Below, piece by piece: positions 16,123 to 24,512 of a stretch of DNA of 45,156 nucleotides; the first letter of the stretch is position 1; every line of letters starts with the position of its first letter. Both the position numbers and the translations under genes were made by a program. The notes below the pieces were generated by a model that saw only the letters and a program-made list of their open reading frames with translations, was not told the DNA's origin and did no database searches. Origin of the DNA: Halorubrum persicum (GTDB taxonomy: Archaea > Halobacteriota > Halobacteria > Halobacteriales > Haloferacaceae); the NCBI RefSeq assembly GCF_002727125.1, contig NZ_NHOA01000109.1:1-45156 (forward strand), written 5' to 3'.

Positions 16123-18411
16123 ATGAGCGAGGCCGACGAGCAGACGGCTGCGACCGCGACCGGCCGGGAGATCTGGATCGAAAAGTACCGGCCGCAGTCG
16201 CTCGACGACATCCACGGCCAAGAGGAGATCGTCGAACGGCTCCAGAGCTACATCGAACAGGACGACATCCCGCACCTTCTTTTCAGCGGTCCTGCCGGAG
16301 TCGGAAAGACGACCGCAGCCACCGCCATCGCCCGACAGGTGTACGGCGAGGACAACTGGCGCGGCAATTTCCTCGAGCTGAACGCCTCCGATCAGCGGGG
16401 GATCGACGTGGTGCGCGACCGGATCAAGGGGTTCGCGCGGTCGTCGTTCGGCGGCGACTTCCGGATCGTGTTCCTCGATGAGGCAGACTCGTTGTGCGTA
16501 CCGCCGGGAACCGAAGTTGTGACGGGATATCCGTCGAAGCCCGAAATAAAACCGATCGAGGAGGTGAGTACCGAGGGCGAACCGATCCCGTCTGTCGATT
16601 TCGAGACCAACGAGATACAGTCCGACAAAGGGAAACTCGTCGACTCCGGTACCGCGGATTTCCTCCAAGTGGAACTGGAGGACGGCCGAACCACGATTGC
16701 GAGTCCGACTCACCCGTTCTTCGTGGTCGGCGAAGATGGGAGACTCGTAGAGAAGGAGCTCAGAGAACTATCATCGGGGGACGAAATCGCGGACTTCAAA
16801 GACGAGATCGGGGTGTCCCAGTGCGAGATCTGTGAGTCGTGGACGGCGGGGCGGTTCTGTTCCGTCGAGTGCAAAAATGAGGGCCACAGCCGGAAAATGC
16901 GCGGAGACGGGAACCCGATGCACGGGACCGAGTGGTCCGACGAGCGGCGAGAGAAGATCGTCGAAAAGCTCTCTGACGGTCGCTTTGCGGGGAGTAACAA
17001 TCCGAATTACGGCGGGGATTTCCATGGCGTCAACGTGTGGGAAATGGACGAGGAGACAGTGGAACGAGTCCGCGAGACGATCAGCGAGATGCGGTCGGGA
17101 ACGTCGTGGGAAGAGTGGGTTGTCGACGCAGATCCCGACGAGGTGAAAGCAGACATCGGCGCGGCCACGGTCGAGTGGTGGGAAAGCTTGGACGACGACG
17201 AGAGACAAGCGGTAATCGAAAAGAGCGTCGAAAACTGTGACTATCCGGTTTGTGACATCAGCGGCGACAATAACCCGATGCGTGATCCGGAAGTCGCACA
17301 GAAGGTGTCCGAAGCGCTGAAAGGTCACGAGCCGACCGGCGGCAACATCAGGCACAGCGACGAACTCGGACATCTGGTTCGATCCGACTGGGAGTACGAT
17401 GTCGCGAAGGCGCTGCAGGAAGAAGGCATCGAGTACGAGTACGAACCGGCATTCGAGCTGTCTGACTACGTATACCACCCCGATTTCCTGCTCGGAGACA
17501 CGGTAATCGAGGTCAAAGGAGTCGCCGAGCTTTGGGGGCAGACGGAGAAAGTCGAGGAGTTCCTCGAGACGTACGGCGACGAGTACACCTACGTCGTGGT
17601 CGGCGACGGCGCCATGCCTCACCACGAGCACTACGAGAAAGAGGAGTTCGAACCGGCGGTCGTCACGGACGGCGGACTACAGGGCGTCCAGACGGTCGCG
17701 ATCGACAGCATCGAATACAGCCATCGCGGCAAGGCGTACAACATTAGCATGGAGGACACTCCCAACTTCATGCTCGCAAACGGGGTATTGACGCACAACA
17801 CCGATGACGCTCAGTCAGCGCTTCGCCGGACGATGGAGCAGTTCTCCGACAACACGCGCTTTATCCTCTCGTGTAACTACTCGTCGAAGATCATCGACCC
17901 GATCCAGTCGCGCTGTGCCGTCTTCCGCTTCTCGCCGCTCTCCGACGAGGCCGTCGCCGCGCAGACCCGCGAGATCGCGGCGGCGGAGGGGATCGAGGTG
18001 ACGGACGCGGGGGTCGACGCGCTGGTGTACGCGGCCGACGGCGATATGCGCCGCGCGATCAACTCGCTGCAGGCGGCGGCGACGACCGGCGACGTCGTCG
18101 ACGAGGAGGCGGTGTACGCGATCACGGCGACCGCGCGGCCCGAGGAGATCGAGTCGATGGTGACGAACGCGTTGGAGGGGGACTTCTCGCGGGCGCGGGC
18201 GACCCTCGACACGCTCCTCACGGAGACGGGGATGGCCGGCGGCGACGTGATCGACCAGCTCCACCGCTCCGTCTGGGAGTTCGACCTGACCGAGCGCGAG
18301 GCGGTCGCGCTGATGGAGCGGATCGGCGAGGCCGACTACCGGATCGCCGAGGGGGCGAACGAACAGGTGCAGTTGGAGTCGCTGCTCGCCTCGCTGTCGC
18401 TGGAGGAATAG
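16123..18411 (+). CDS. rfcS: Replication factor C small subunit (clamp loader) precursor, intein-containing
   Basis: A 762-residue precursor. The exteins are residues 1-124 and 560-762; joined they give a 327-residue RfcS, the normal family length. RfcS is the AAA+ motor that loads PCNA at primer-template junctions. Visible motifs are [16 protein letters not shown], Walker [10 protein letters not shown] at 56-64, Walker B FLDEADS at 117-123, sensor 1 [10 protein letters not shown], the SRC arginine-finger motif [11 protein letters not shown], and sensor 2 in [12 protein letters not shown]. The intein interrupts immediately after DEADSL. Without splicing the ATPase core would be split, so splicing must be efficient if this is the only RfcS copy. 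Confidence 0.96.
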   Translation: MSEADEQTAATATGREIWIEKYRPQSLDDIHGQEEIVERLQSYIEQDDIPHLLFSGPAGVGKTTAATAIARQVYGEDNWRGNFLELNASDQRGIDVVRDRIKGFARSSFGGDFRIVFLDEADSLCVPPGTEVVTGYPSKPEIKPIEEVSTEGEPIPSVDFETNEIQSDKGKLVDSGTADFLQVELEDGRTTIASPTHPFFVVGEDGRLVEKELRELSSGDEIADFKDEIGVSQCEICESWTAGRFCSVECKNEGHSRKMRGDGNPMHGTEWSDERREKIVEKLSDGRFAGSNNPNYGGDFHGVNVWEMDEETVERVRETISEMRSGTSWEEWVVDADPDEVKADIGAATVEWWESLDDDERQAVIEKSVENCDYPVCDISGDNNPMRDPEVAQKVSEALKGHEPTGGNIRHSDELGHLVRSDWEYDVAKALQEEGIEYEYEPAFELSDYVYHPDFLLGDTVIEVKGVAELWGQTEKVEEFLETYGDEYTYVVVGDGAMPHHEHYEKEEFEPAVVTDGGLQGVQTVAIDSIEYSHRGKAYNISMEDTPNFMLANGVLTHNTDDAQSALRRTMEQFSDNTRFILSCNYSSKIIDPIQSRCAVFRFSPLSDEAVAAQTREIAAAEGIEVTDAGVDALVYAADGDMRRAINSLQAAATTGDVVDEEAVYAITATARPEEIESMVTNALEGDFSRARATLDTLLTETGMAGGDVIDQLHRSVWEFDLTEREAVALMERIGEADYRIAEGANEQVQLESLLASLSLEE
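16495..17799 (+). mobile_element. RfcS intein with PD-(D/E)XK-type homing endonuclease domain
   Basis: A 435-residue intein (precursor residues 125-559). Splicing blocks: Cys125 starts block A ([14 protein letters not shown]), block B has SPTH at 194-197, block F reads [16 protein letters not shown], and block G ends LTHN with His558-Asn559. The +1 extein residue is Thr560. No LAGLIDADG motif is present. The insert holds a Cys4 cluster (C234, C237, C246, C250), then three NUMOD3-like repeats starting GDGNPM (261), GSNNPN (290) and GDNNPM (381). A nuclease-like domain follows, with Glu424 in [14 protein letters not shown] (452-455) and IEVKG (462-466): the E...PD...ExK pattern. GC by hand count is 60% at 16861-16920 and 50% at 17221-17280, against 75% at 18001-18060, consistent with transfer. 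Confidence 0.95.
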
Positions 18412-18464
18412 GTCGTCTCCCGCTCGGCGGCTCGTTCGGATCGCGGGCGGCGCCGCCGGACGTG

Positions 18465-18473
18465 TTTTTTAAG
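18465..18473 (+). promoter_or_regulatory. TATA-like box of the YfcE-type phosphoesterase gene
   Basis: TTTTTTAAG lies 24-32 bases before the ATG at 18497, supporting independent transcription from rfcS. Confidence 0.5.
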
Positions 18474-18496
18474 CCGGACGCGCGCCGACGGAGCGT

Positions 18497-19015
18497 ATGC
18501 TCGTCGTCGTCTCGGACACCCATTCACGCGAGGAGTCGAAGCTTCAGGGGCGGACCGCGGAGGCGGTCCGCGAGGCCGACCTCGTCATTCACGTCGGCGA
18601 CTTCTACCGCGAGCCGGTGCTCGACGCGTTCGAGTCGGCCGCCCGAACGCTCCGGGGCGTGTACGGAAACAACGACGACGCCGCGATCCGCGACCGGCTC
18701 CCCGAGGTGCTGACCGTGGAGTACGAGGGCGTCCGGTTCACCGTCACGCACCGGCACCGCAGCGGCGACACCGGGCTCGTGATGCTCGCCCGGGAGCGCG
18801 ACGCCGACGCCGTGATCTGCGGCCACAGCCACCGGCCCCGGTTCGACGACTCGGGCGCGCTCCCGATACTGAATCCCGGGAGCCACGCACAGCCGCGCGG
18901 GAACCGTCCGGCGCACGCGGAGCTCGAACCGGCCTCCGAGGGGGCAAGCGCGCTAACCGGGAGCCTCGTCACGCCGGGCGGTGAGGTCTTCGAGGAGTTC
19001 CGGATCGATCCCTGA
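18497..19015 (+). CDS. YfcE/MJ0936-type metallophosphoesterase
   Basis: A 172-residue calcineurin-like phosphoesterase with the full set of metal-binding motifs: VVVSDTHSRE (D-x-H) at the N-terminus, VIHVGDFY (GD), GVYGNNDD (GNND), TVTHRHRSGD and ICGHSHRPRF (GHSH). Small archaeal members such as MJ0936 and bacterial YfcE hydrolyse phosphodiesters in vitro with Mn2+ or Ni2+; the physiological substrate is not known. Its length is typical of the family. The start at 18497 is supported by the TATA box and by the N-terminal beta strand MLVVVSDTH. Confidence 0.9.
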   Translation: MLVVVSDTHSREESKLQGRTAEAVREADLVIHVGDFYREPVLDAFESAARTLRGVYGNNDDAAIRDRLPEVLTVEYEGVRFTVTHRHRSGDTGLVMLARERDADAVICGHSHRPRFDDSGALPILNPGSHAQPRGNRPAHAELEPASEGASALTGSLVTPGGEVFEEFRIDP

Positions 19016-19266
19016 GTCGGGCGTGGGTGGGCGACAGCGGCCGGGATCGGTCGCTGGCCGGATGAAAACGCCCGCCAAACGGGGTGGCAGGGGGACTGAA
19101 GGGCATCGGCGGACGGACACGACACCCCGCCCGGTCGGTCACGCCGGGACGCAGGGGGGGAGGGAGCATGGAGTGACCCGAACAGGCAAGCGTTATCGGT
19201 CGTCGCGGCTCGCCAGTGGGTGACCGAATGTGGGGAGAGGGCCGAAGCGGGGGTCGCATCGATATC

Positions 19267-19321
19267 TTGTGTCGGTGAGATCATATAGGTGACTGAGACA
19301 CAAAGGCGCGTTTTAGTCACC
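19267..19321. repeat. Nested inverted repeats upstream of the phosphate-transport operon
   Basis: TTGTGTC (19267-19273) pairs with GACACAA (19297-19303), and GGTGACT (19288-19294) pairs with AGTCACC (19315-19321). The arms interleave, so only one pairing could form at a time in RNA; as DNA they look like two overlapping operator-type palindromes. They lie in the 406-base gene-free stretch 19016-19421, about 100-155 bases before the membrane-peptide/transporter operon. The rest of that stretch shows no ORF I can support. Confidence 0.4.
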
Positions 19322-19390
19322 GACTGACGGTGAGCGCACTCGCCCGGCGAGAGAGCCGATCGGAATCGGCGGGCGACCGGGGTGCCGAAA

Positions 19391-19399
19391 CGCATAACA
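19391..19399 (+). promoter_or_regulatory. TATA-like box of the small membrane peptide/PiT operon
   Basis: CGCATAACA lies 23-31 bases before the ATG at 19422, placing the transcription start at or near that ATG. Confidence 0.4.
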
Positions 19400-19421
19400 C
19401 CGTGCCGACGGATCCGACTGT

Positions 19422-19550
19422 ATGCTCCCGGTCGAACCGTTGTTCGTCGTAATTCTCGTTGTCCTACTCGGCTTCTTCTTCTTCGCCTTTCTGCTGGTCC
19501 GGCGCACCCTGACGGGGCTCCGCGAAGGGTTCGAAGACGGGCAGCAGTAA
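19422..19550 (+). CDS. 42-residue single-helix membrane peptide upstream of the phosphate transporter
   Basis: A short gene encoding MLPVEPLFVVILVVLLGFFF and onwards to a basic-then-acidic tail (RRTLTGLREGFEDGQQ). One membrane helix spans residues 8-27. The stop TAA at 19548-19550 is one base before the transporter ATG, so translation is coupled, and a TATA-like box sits at leaderless distance before it. It probably belongs to one of the small haloarchaeal DUF families (DUF7859 came to mind, unverified). It may be a transporter accessory subunit, like other small single-pass peptides that regulate carriers (inference). Confidence 0.72.
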   Translation: MLPVEPLFVVILVVLLGFFFFAFLLVRRTLTGLREGFEDGQQ

Positions 19551-19551
19551 C

Positions 19552-20727
19552 ATGGTCGTCGCAACCGTCGCCACCCTCGGCGTCGCCGCCGCCGCCAGCC
19601 TCTTCATGGCGTGGTCGATCGGCGCCGGCTCCTCCGGATCGACGCCGTTCGCTCCGGCCGTCGGCGCCAACGCCATCTCCGTGATGCGCGCGGGGCTTGT
19701 CGTCGGGGTGTTGGGGCTGCTGGGCGCGATCCTCCAGGGCGCGAACGTGACGGAGGCGGTGGGAACCGAACTGATCGGCGGCGTCACCCTCACCGCCGGC
19801 GCGGCCATCGTCGCGCTGCTCACCGCGGCCGCGCTCGTCGCGATCGGCGTGTTCGCCGGCTACCCGATCGCGACCGCCTTCACCGTCACCGGCGCGGTCG
19901 TCGGCGTCGGCCTCGCGATGGGCGGGGATCCGGCGTGGCCGAAGTACACCGAGATCCTCACGCTGTGGGTGCTCACTCCGTTCGCCGGCGGCGGCGTCGC
20001 CTACGTCGTCGCGCGGGGGCTCATCGGCGACGCGCTCCCCGAGCGGCCGCTCACCGCCGCGCTCGCCGGACTCGTCGGCGCGCTTGTCGCGAACGTCGGG
20101 TTCGCGCTGCTCGGTCCGCCGGGCGAGCAGGCGTCGTTATCGGCGGCGATCGGCACCGAAATCGGCGTCGGCGCGTTCGGGGACGCGCTCGTCACGGCCG
20201 CGGTCGCGGCGGTCGTCGCGGCCGCGGTGTACGCCGATCTCGGTCGGGACCGCGAGGGCGCCCAGCGCCGGTTCCTCCTCGCGATGGGCGGCCTCGTCGC
20301 GTTCTCGGCCGGGGGGTCGCAGGTCGGCCTCGCCATCGGGCCGCTCGTGCCGATCTTCAGCGAGGTCGGGGTCCCGTTGTGGGCCCTGCTCGTCGGCGGC
20401 GGCGCGGGGCTGCTGGTCGGGTCGTGGACCGGCGCGCCGCGGATGATCAAAGCGATCTCGCAGGATTACGCCTCGATGGGACCGCGGCGGTCGATCTCGG
20501 CGCTCATCCCGTCGTTCGCGATCGCGCAGACCGCCGTCGCGTTCGGGATCCCCGTCTCGTTCAACGAGATCATCGTCTCCGCCATCGTCGGCGCCGGCTA
20601 CGCCGCGGGCGACGCCGGCGTGAGTCGGTCGAAGATGGGGTACACCGTGTTCGCGTGGATCGCGTCGCTCGTCGGCTCGCTGACGCTCGGGTTTAGCGTC
20701 TACACCGCGGTGCAGTTCGTGATCTGA
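19552..20727 (+). CDS. PiT/PHO4-family inorganic phosphate transporter
   Basis: A 391-residue polytopic membrane protein with about ten to eleven helices. It carries the two family signature repeats: GANAISVMRAG and GANVTEAVGTE in the N-terminal half, and the related SFNEIIVSAIVGAGYAAG in the C-terminal half. PiT carriers take up phosphate, or metal-phosphate, by cation symport; Na+ coupling is plausible in a haloarchaeon (inference). It is the second gene of an operon with the 42-residue membrane peptide. A pair of overlapping inverted repeats upstream may be a phosphate-responsive control region. Confidence 0.9.
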   Translation: MVVATVATLGVAAAASLFMAWSIGAGSSGSTPFAPAVGANAISVMRAGLVVGVLGLLGAILQGANVTEAVGTELIGGVTLTAGAAIVALLTAAALVAIGVFAGYPIATAFTVTGAVVGVGLAMGGDPAWPKYTEILTLWVLTPFAGGGVAYVVARGLIGDALPERPLTAALAGLVGALVANVGFALLGPPGEQASLSAAIGTEIGVGAFGDALVTAAVAAVVAAAVYADLGRDREGAQRRFLLAMGGLVAFSAGGSQVGLAIGPLVPIFSEVGVPLWALLVGGGAGLLVGSWTGAPRMIKAISQDYASMGPRRSISALIPSFAIAQTAVAFGIPVSFNEIIVSAIVGAGYAAGDAGVSRSKMGYTVFAWIASLVGSLTLGFSVYTAVQFVI

Positions 20728-20843
20728 CGGCGATCCGATCGGCGAACCGCGGTGGTCCGGCTATCATCCGGCTATCGTCCGGCGTTACCGGCGGCTCGGC
20801 GGCGGATGACTTCGAAACCCGGAGGGCACCGAGCCGGCGTCGG

Positions 20844-22004
20844 CTACTCGTCGTCCGGGTACGTCGGCAGCCGCGCGGAGCGGGCGCTCCCGTCGACGGA
20901 CGCGAACGGGAGGTCGGTCCGCGTCGCCGACACCTCCGCGCCGTCGACGCGCACGGTGGGGGCGGCGAGATCGGCGTCGAACCGGACGAGCGCCAGCGCG
21001 ATCGGATCGCCGGCGGCGGGGCCGACCGCCGCGCGGGTCACCTCGCCGACCGCCTCGTCGCCCGCGAAGACGGCGGCGCCGGGGGAGGGCAGGAGCGCGT
21101 CGTACTCCTCCGGGTCGGTGTCGCCGTCGATCTCGGCGGTCGCGTCGGCGAGGCCGTCGAGGGCGAGCCCGACGAGTCGGCGGCTCGGGCGCCCCTGGTT
21201 CTCGACGCGGGAGACGACCTCCTGTCCGACGTAACACCCCTTCTCGAAGTCCAGCGCGTTGCGGAGCCCGAGGACGTTCGGGACCGTCCCGTCCAGTTCG
21301 TACTCGAAGAGCGGCGTGCCGGCTTCGAGCGAGAGCGCGTCCCACGTCCGGTACCCGAACGGCGCCGCGTTGAGCCCGCGGTTGATCAGGGTGTCGAGCA
21401 CCTCTTCGGCGTCCGCGGCGGCGCAGACGACCTCGTACCCCTCCTCGCCCAGGGGGGCGTCGCTCGCGATGACGGTGACGCCCGCGTCGACCATCGATCC
21501 GCGGACGAACGAGAGCGGCTTCTCGGGGGCGCCCGGCCCGCCGAGCACCGAGGCGATCTTCTCCGTCGACTTGGGCCCGTGAACCCCGAAGACGGCGAGC
21601 TCGTCGGAGATGTCGTCGATCGCCACGTCCTGGATGAACACCTTGTCGGCCCAATCTTCGGCGACCGCCTCGGTCCGCTCCGGCGGGAGGAAGACGAGCA
21701 GGCGCTCGTCGGCGTTGTACACGTACATGTCCGTCTCGATCCCCCCCTGCGGATCGAGCAGGAGCGCGTACACGCCCTGCCCGTCCTCGCCCGGGACCCG
21801 GTTGGAGACGGCGTTGTCGACGAACTCGACGCGGTCGTCGCCCGTGACGGCGAGGACGCCGTACCCCATCTCGATCGCGCCGACGACGTTGCGGACCGCC
21901 TTGCCGACGCGCTCTGGTTTCCCGTAGTGATCGACCACTTGCCGGCCGCCGCGGTCGCGGTACACCGCGCCGTGGGCACCGTGGGTGTCGGAGACGAGAG
22001 TCAT
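20844..22004 (-). CDS. YgfZ/CAF17-type folate-binding protein (GcvT superfamily)
   Basis: A 386-residue member of the GcvT fold. The YgfZ/IBA57 signature K-G-C-Y-x-G-Q-E is present at 255-262 (KGCYVGQE), containing the conserved Cys of that family. Bacterial YgfZ and mitochondrial IBA57 use folate to help assemble or repair 4Fe-4S clusters, so a role in Fe-S maintenance is likelier than glycine cleavage. The ATG at 22004 gives the start MTLVSDTHGAHGAV. A C-terminal beta-barrel (VFAGDEAVGEVTRAAVGPAA) is present. It is convergent with the phosphate transporter. Confidence 0.87.
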   Translation of the reverse strand: MTLVSDTHGAHGAVYRDRGGRQVVDHYGKPERVGKAVRNVVGAIEMGYGVLAVTGDDRVEFVDNAVSNRVPGEDGQGVYALLLDPQGGIETDMYVYNADERLLVFLPPERTEAVAEDWADKVFIQDVAIDDISDELAVFGVHGPKSTEKIASVLGGPGAPEKPLSFVRGSMVDAGVTVIASDAPLGEEGYEVVCAAADAEEVLDTLINRGLNAAPFGYRTWDALSLEAGTPLFEYELDGTVPNVLGLRNALDFEKGCYVGQEVVSRVENQGRPSRRLVGLALDGLADATAEIDGDTDPEEYDALLPSPGAAVFAGDEAVGEVTRAAVGPAAGDPIALALVRFDADLAAPTVRVDGAEVSATRTDLPFASVDGSARSARLPTYPDDE

Positions 22005-22094
22005 ACCGGTAGAGAGTCGGGGGAGCGGCAAAAGGTCGCTGGCTTCGGCAGGCCCGAGCGAGGCCGCGTCCCCGCTCGCGCACGCGCCGTGTCG

Positions 22095-22394
22095 CTACAG
22101 TCCGAGCCGGTCGCGGACGGCGTCGATGAGGGTGTCCGAGCTATCCTCGATCTGATCGTCGGGATCGGGGATGACGCGGTCGTGCGCGTAGACACGCACC
22201 CGCTGCTCGCTCTCGACGGTGATGAGCGAGTCCGCTTTCAGCGTCGACAGCGCCTCCTCGACGGCGTCGATGTCAGCGTCGACGGCCGCGCGAAGCTCCA
22301 GCACCGTCATCCCCTCGTCGCCGCGGTCGACAAGCGCGTCCAACAGCGCGACCTCGACGTCCGGCCGGTCGCGGTACTCCGGCTTTGCGGCCAT
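22095..22394 (-). CDS. Small winged-helix-like haloarchaeal protein (DUF6432-type)
   Basis: A 99-residue protein that looks like a single winged helix: VEVALLDALVDRGDEGMTVL, ELRAAVDADIDAVEEALSTL (recognition helix region), then DSLITVESEQRVRVYAHDRV (wing). The C-terminal acidic segment has DPDDQIEDSS and a final helix. I recall it as DUF6432-type, without proof. It may regulate transcription; no target is evident. It lies between ygfZ and the archaemetzincin gene on the same strand, with gaps of 90 and 71 bases. Confidence 0.78.
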   Translation of the reverse strand: MAAKPEYRDRPDVEVALLDALVDRGDEGMTVLELRAAVDADIDAVEEALSTLKADSLITVESEQRVRVYAHDRVIPDPDDQIEDSSDTLIDAVRDRLGL

Positions 22395-22465
22395 ACGCGG
22401 TAGTTGGACAGGATGCGGTTTACGTCTACCGGCGGGAACCGAGTCGCTCCCGAGCGACGGCGCCC

Positions 22466-22987
22466 TTATCGAACGAGCCGCGAACAGGAGCCGCAGAGGT
22501 TCTCCTCTTTCACGTCGACCTCGCGGACGGTCGGGGAAAAGGACATGACGCACTTGCTGTTGTCGCAGTGCTCCAAACCGAGGGTGTGACCGATTTCGTG
22601 GACGACTTCCTTGCGGACGCGGTCGGCAAACACGTCGACTGCGGGCTTGGTGGAGACGCCCCCGTCGGAGGACGTTCGGAGCCGGTGAGTGGAGATCACG
22701 GAGCCGTTTCCGTTGAGATACGCGAGTCCGAACACGTAGTTCCGACGGCGGTAGTAGAGGTCGCGCGGAGTGATTCCGATGTTCTTCTCGCCGCCGCCGA
22801 CGCGACCGACGGTCTCGATCAGGTCCTCGGCGCGGTACTGATCGCGGCCCTCGTCGTAAGCCGCCCCGGGAATCGGCTGGTCGTCGTGGACCGTCACGTC
22901 GCAGTCGTACACGGAGCGGAGCGCGGCGGAGGCCTCGCGTTTCACGCGGGGCGTGACCTCCCCGACTGGGACGATGTCCACGAGCAT
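22466..22987 (-). CDS. amzA: Archaemetzincin-type zinc metalloprotease
   Basis: A 173-residue protein with the metzincin motif [12 protein letters not shown] at 130-141 (HExxHxxGxxH plus Cys). Cys146 and Met148 follow in CVMSFS (Met-turn), then Cys165 and Cys168 in LCGSC, completing the archaemetzincin structural zinc site. This is the minimal AMZ family found in archaea and vertebrates; its substrates are unknown. I chose the ATG at 22987 ([10 protein letters not shown]). A minus-strand TATA-like CTTTATGA lies about 27 bases upstream, overlapping the alternative ATG at 23014, which argues against that longer form. It is divergent from the UPF0146 gene with only 39 bases between starts. Confidence 0.92.
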   Translation of the reverse strand: MLVDIVPVGEVTPRVKREASAALRSVYDCDVTVHDDQPIPGAAYDEGRDQYRAEDLIETVGRVGGGEKNIGITPRDLYYRRRNYVFGLAYLNGNGSVISTHRLRTSSDGGVSTKPAVDVFADRVRKEVVHEIGHTLGLEHCDNSKCVMSFSPTVREVDVKEENLCGSCSRLVR

Positions 22988-22994
22988 GGAATCG

Positions 22995-23019
22995 CTTATG
23001 ACCGCCGCAATCATAAAGC
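22995..23019. promoter_or_regulatory. Back-to-back promoters of amzA (-) and the UPF0146 gene (+)
   Basis: Plus-strand GCTTATGAC (22994-23002) lies about 27 bases before the GTG at 23027. Minus-strand GGCTTTATGA (23011-23020) lies about 27 bases before the amzA ATG at 22987. The two TATA-like boxes are about 16 bases apart, so initiation complexes would collide. The genes may be alternately expressed (inference). Confidence 0.45.
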
Positions 23020-23026
23020 CCGCGCC

Positions 23027-23575
23027 GTGGTCTCACTCTCTCGCCGGGCGCTGGTCGACGAACTCGCCGAACACGACACCCTCGTCGAGGTCGGCGTCGG
23101 CGACCGACCCGAAGTCGCGAGAGCGCTCGCAGAGCGGGGCTGTCGCGTCGTTGCCGTCGACATCGAACCGGGGGATCGAACCCGGTCGGCCGCGAGAGAA
23201 ACCGACAGCGGATCGGTCGCGGGGTCGCTTCGGATCCGCCGGGGGAACGTGCTCGCGCTCGCGGACGGGGAGCCGGAACGCGACGCCGAGCCGCTGGTTG
23301 ACGAGAGCGGCCGCATCACGGGTGAGGCGGCCGATCGTGTCGCGACCGATGCGGACGGCCGCGCGGCGGTCGACGCGGTGTACGCGTGTAACCTGCCGGC
23401 CGAGATCCAACGGCCGACCGTCGCGCTCGCCGACCGTCTCGACGCCGTCTGCGTGTTCACCACCCTCGGGTTCGAGGAGCCGGTCGTGCCGGTCCGACGG
23501 CGCACGATCGAGGGGATCGTGCTGTACGTCGCACGCGACGGCGACCGCGAGGGGCGATCGGCCGACCCCGTGTGA
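23027..23575 (+). CDS. UPF0146 family protein
   Basis: A 182-residue protein with a Rossmann-like core resembling a degraded SAM-methyltransferase fold: [20 protein letters not shown] at about 16-35, [10 protein letters not shown], then [20 protein letters not shown] and [16 protein letters not shown]. This is the UPF0146 pattern, of unknown function. The central insert (about 57-105) is acidic and variable. The GTG at 23027 is the best start; it fits the TATA-like box and the archaemetzincin promoter leaves no room for a longer N-terminus. Confidence 0.82.
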   Translation: MVSLSRRALVDELAEHDTLVEVGVGDRPEVARALAERGCRVVAVDIEPGDRTRSAARETDSGSVAGSLRIRRGNVLALADGEPERDAEPLVDESGRITGEAADRVATDADGRAAVDAVYACNLPAEIQRPTVALADRLDAVCVFTTLGFEEPVVPVRRRTIEGIVLYVARDGDREGRSADPV

Positions 23576-23648
23576 GGCGGGAGTCCGAGGGGCGCCCGAT
23601 TCGACGAGAACCCGGAACGTTCTTTCCCGCTCCTGCCAGCCTACGGGT

Positions 23649-24512
23649 ATGCAGGTCGACGCAGTCGTCCTCGACATCGACGGGGTGTTGGTCGACGTGG
23701 CGGACTCCTACCGGCGGGCGATCATCGAGACCGTCGAGCGGGTGTGTGAGAAGACGATCGATCGCGACGGCGTCCAGGCGTTCAAGGATGCCGGCGGGTT
23801 CAACAACGACTGGGAGCTGACGAACGCGGCCGCCCTCTACGTGTTGGCCCGCCGCGAGGGGCTCGGGATGGACGTCGAGACGTTCACCGACCGGGTGGCC
23901 GAGGGGGGCGGCGGGCTCGGCGCCGCGAAGGCGGTCGTCGGCGACCTCCCCCGGGTCGCACAGGCGCGGGTCCGCGACCAGTGGGACACCGACCTCCTCC
24001 GCGAGACCTTTCAGGCGCTGTATCTGGGCGAAGATCTGTACCGCGAACTGGAAGGCGGCGAGCCGCCGCTGTCGGCGCCGGGGTATATCCACGACGAGCC
24101 GACGCTGATCGACGCGGAGACGATCGCCGCCCTCACCGACCGGTTCGACGTGGGCGTGCTGACGGGACGGCCCGCAGCCGAGGCGGAGATCGCCTTAGAA
24201 CGCGTCGGCCTCGACGTGCCCGACGACCACCGGTTCACGATGGACGACTGGGAAGAGGGGAAGCCGCACCCGCGGGCGCTCGTGGAGCTCGCGGAACGGT
24301 TCGACGCCGACCGCGTCGCCTTCGCCGGCGACACCCTCGACGACGTGCGGACCGCGCGCAACGCCGACGACGAGGACCCGAGCCGCGTCTACTACGGGAT
24401 CGGCGTCCTCACCGGCGGCCTGACCGGCGACGAGGGACGCCGGAAGTACACCGAGGTCGGCGCCGACGCCGTCATCGAAGACGTGAACGGGCTCGTCGAG
24501 CTGTTGGAGTAA
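23649..24512 (+). CDS. HAD-superfamily (subfamily IA) hydrolase
   Basis: A 287-residue phosphatase-type HAD protein. Motif I is [15 protein letters not shown] (nucleophile Asp9 or thereabouts), motif II LTGRP, motif III EEGKPHP (Lys) and motif [11 protein letters not shown]. The sequence suits the archaeal/cyanobacterial HAD-IA group known as TIGR01548, whose substrate is unsettled. The cap region between motifs I and II is helical and unusually long (about 160 residues), with [20 protein letters not shown]. The stop codon lies five bases from the 3' end of a convergent tRNA gene. Confidence 0.87.
   Translation: MQVDAVVLDIDGVLVDVADSYRRAIIETVERVCEKTIDRDGVQAFKDAGGFNNDWELTNAAALYVLARREGLGMDVETFTDRVAEGGGGLGAAKAVVGDLPRVAQARVRDQWDTDLLRETFQALYLGEDLYRELEGGEPPLSAPGYIHDEPTLIDAETIAALTDRFDVGVLTGRPAAEAEIALERVGLDVPDDHRFTMDDWEEGKPHPRALVELAERFDADRVAFAGDTLDDVRTARNADDEDPSRVYYGIGVLTGGLTGDEGRRKYTEVGADAVIEDVNGLVELLE

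Noticed and set aside
16495-17799. LAGLIDADG endonuclease in the RfcS intein
   Set aside because: I searched the intein translation for the motif and found no LAGLIDADG-like decapeptide. The nuclease-like residues fit PD-(D/E)XK instead.
19150-19160. G-run (AGGGGGGGAGGGAG) as a G-quadruplex or switch
   Set aside because: Isolated G-tract in non-coding GC-rich sequence without the four-tract pattern or a nearby gene start.
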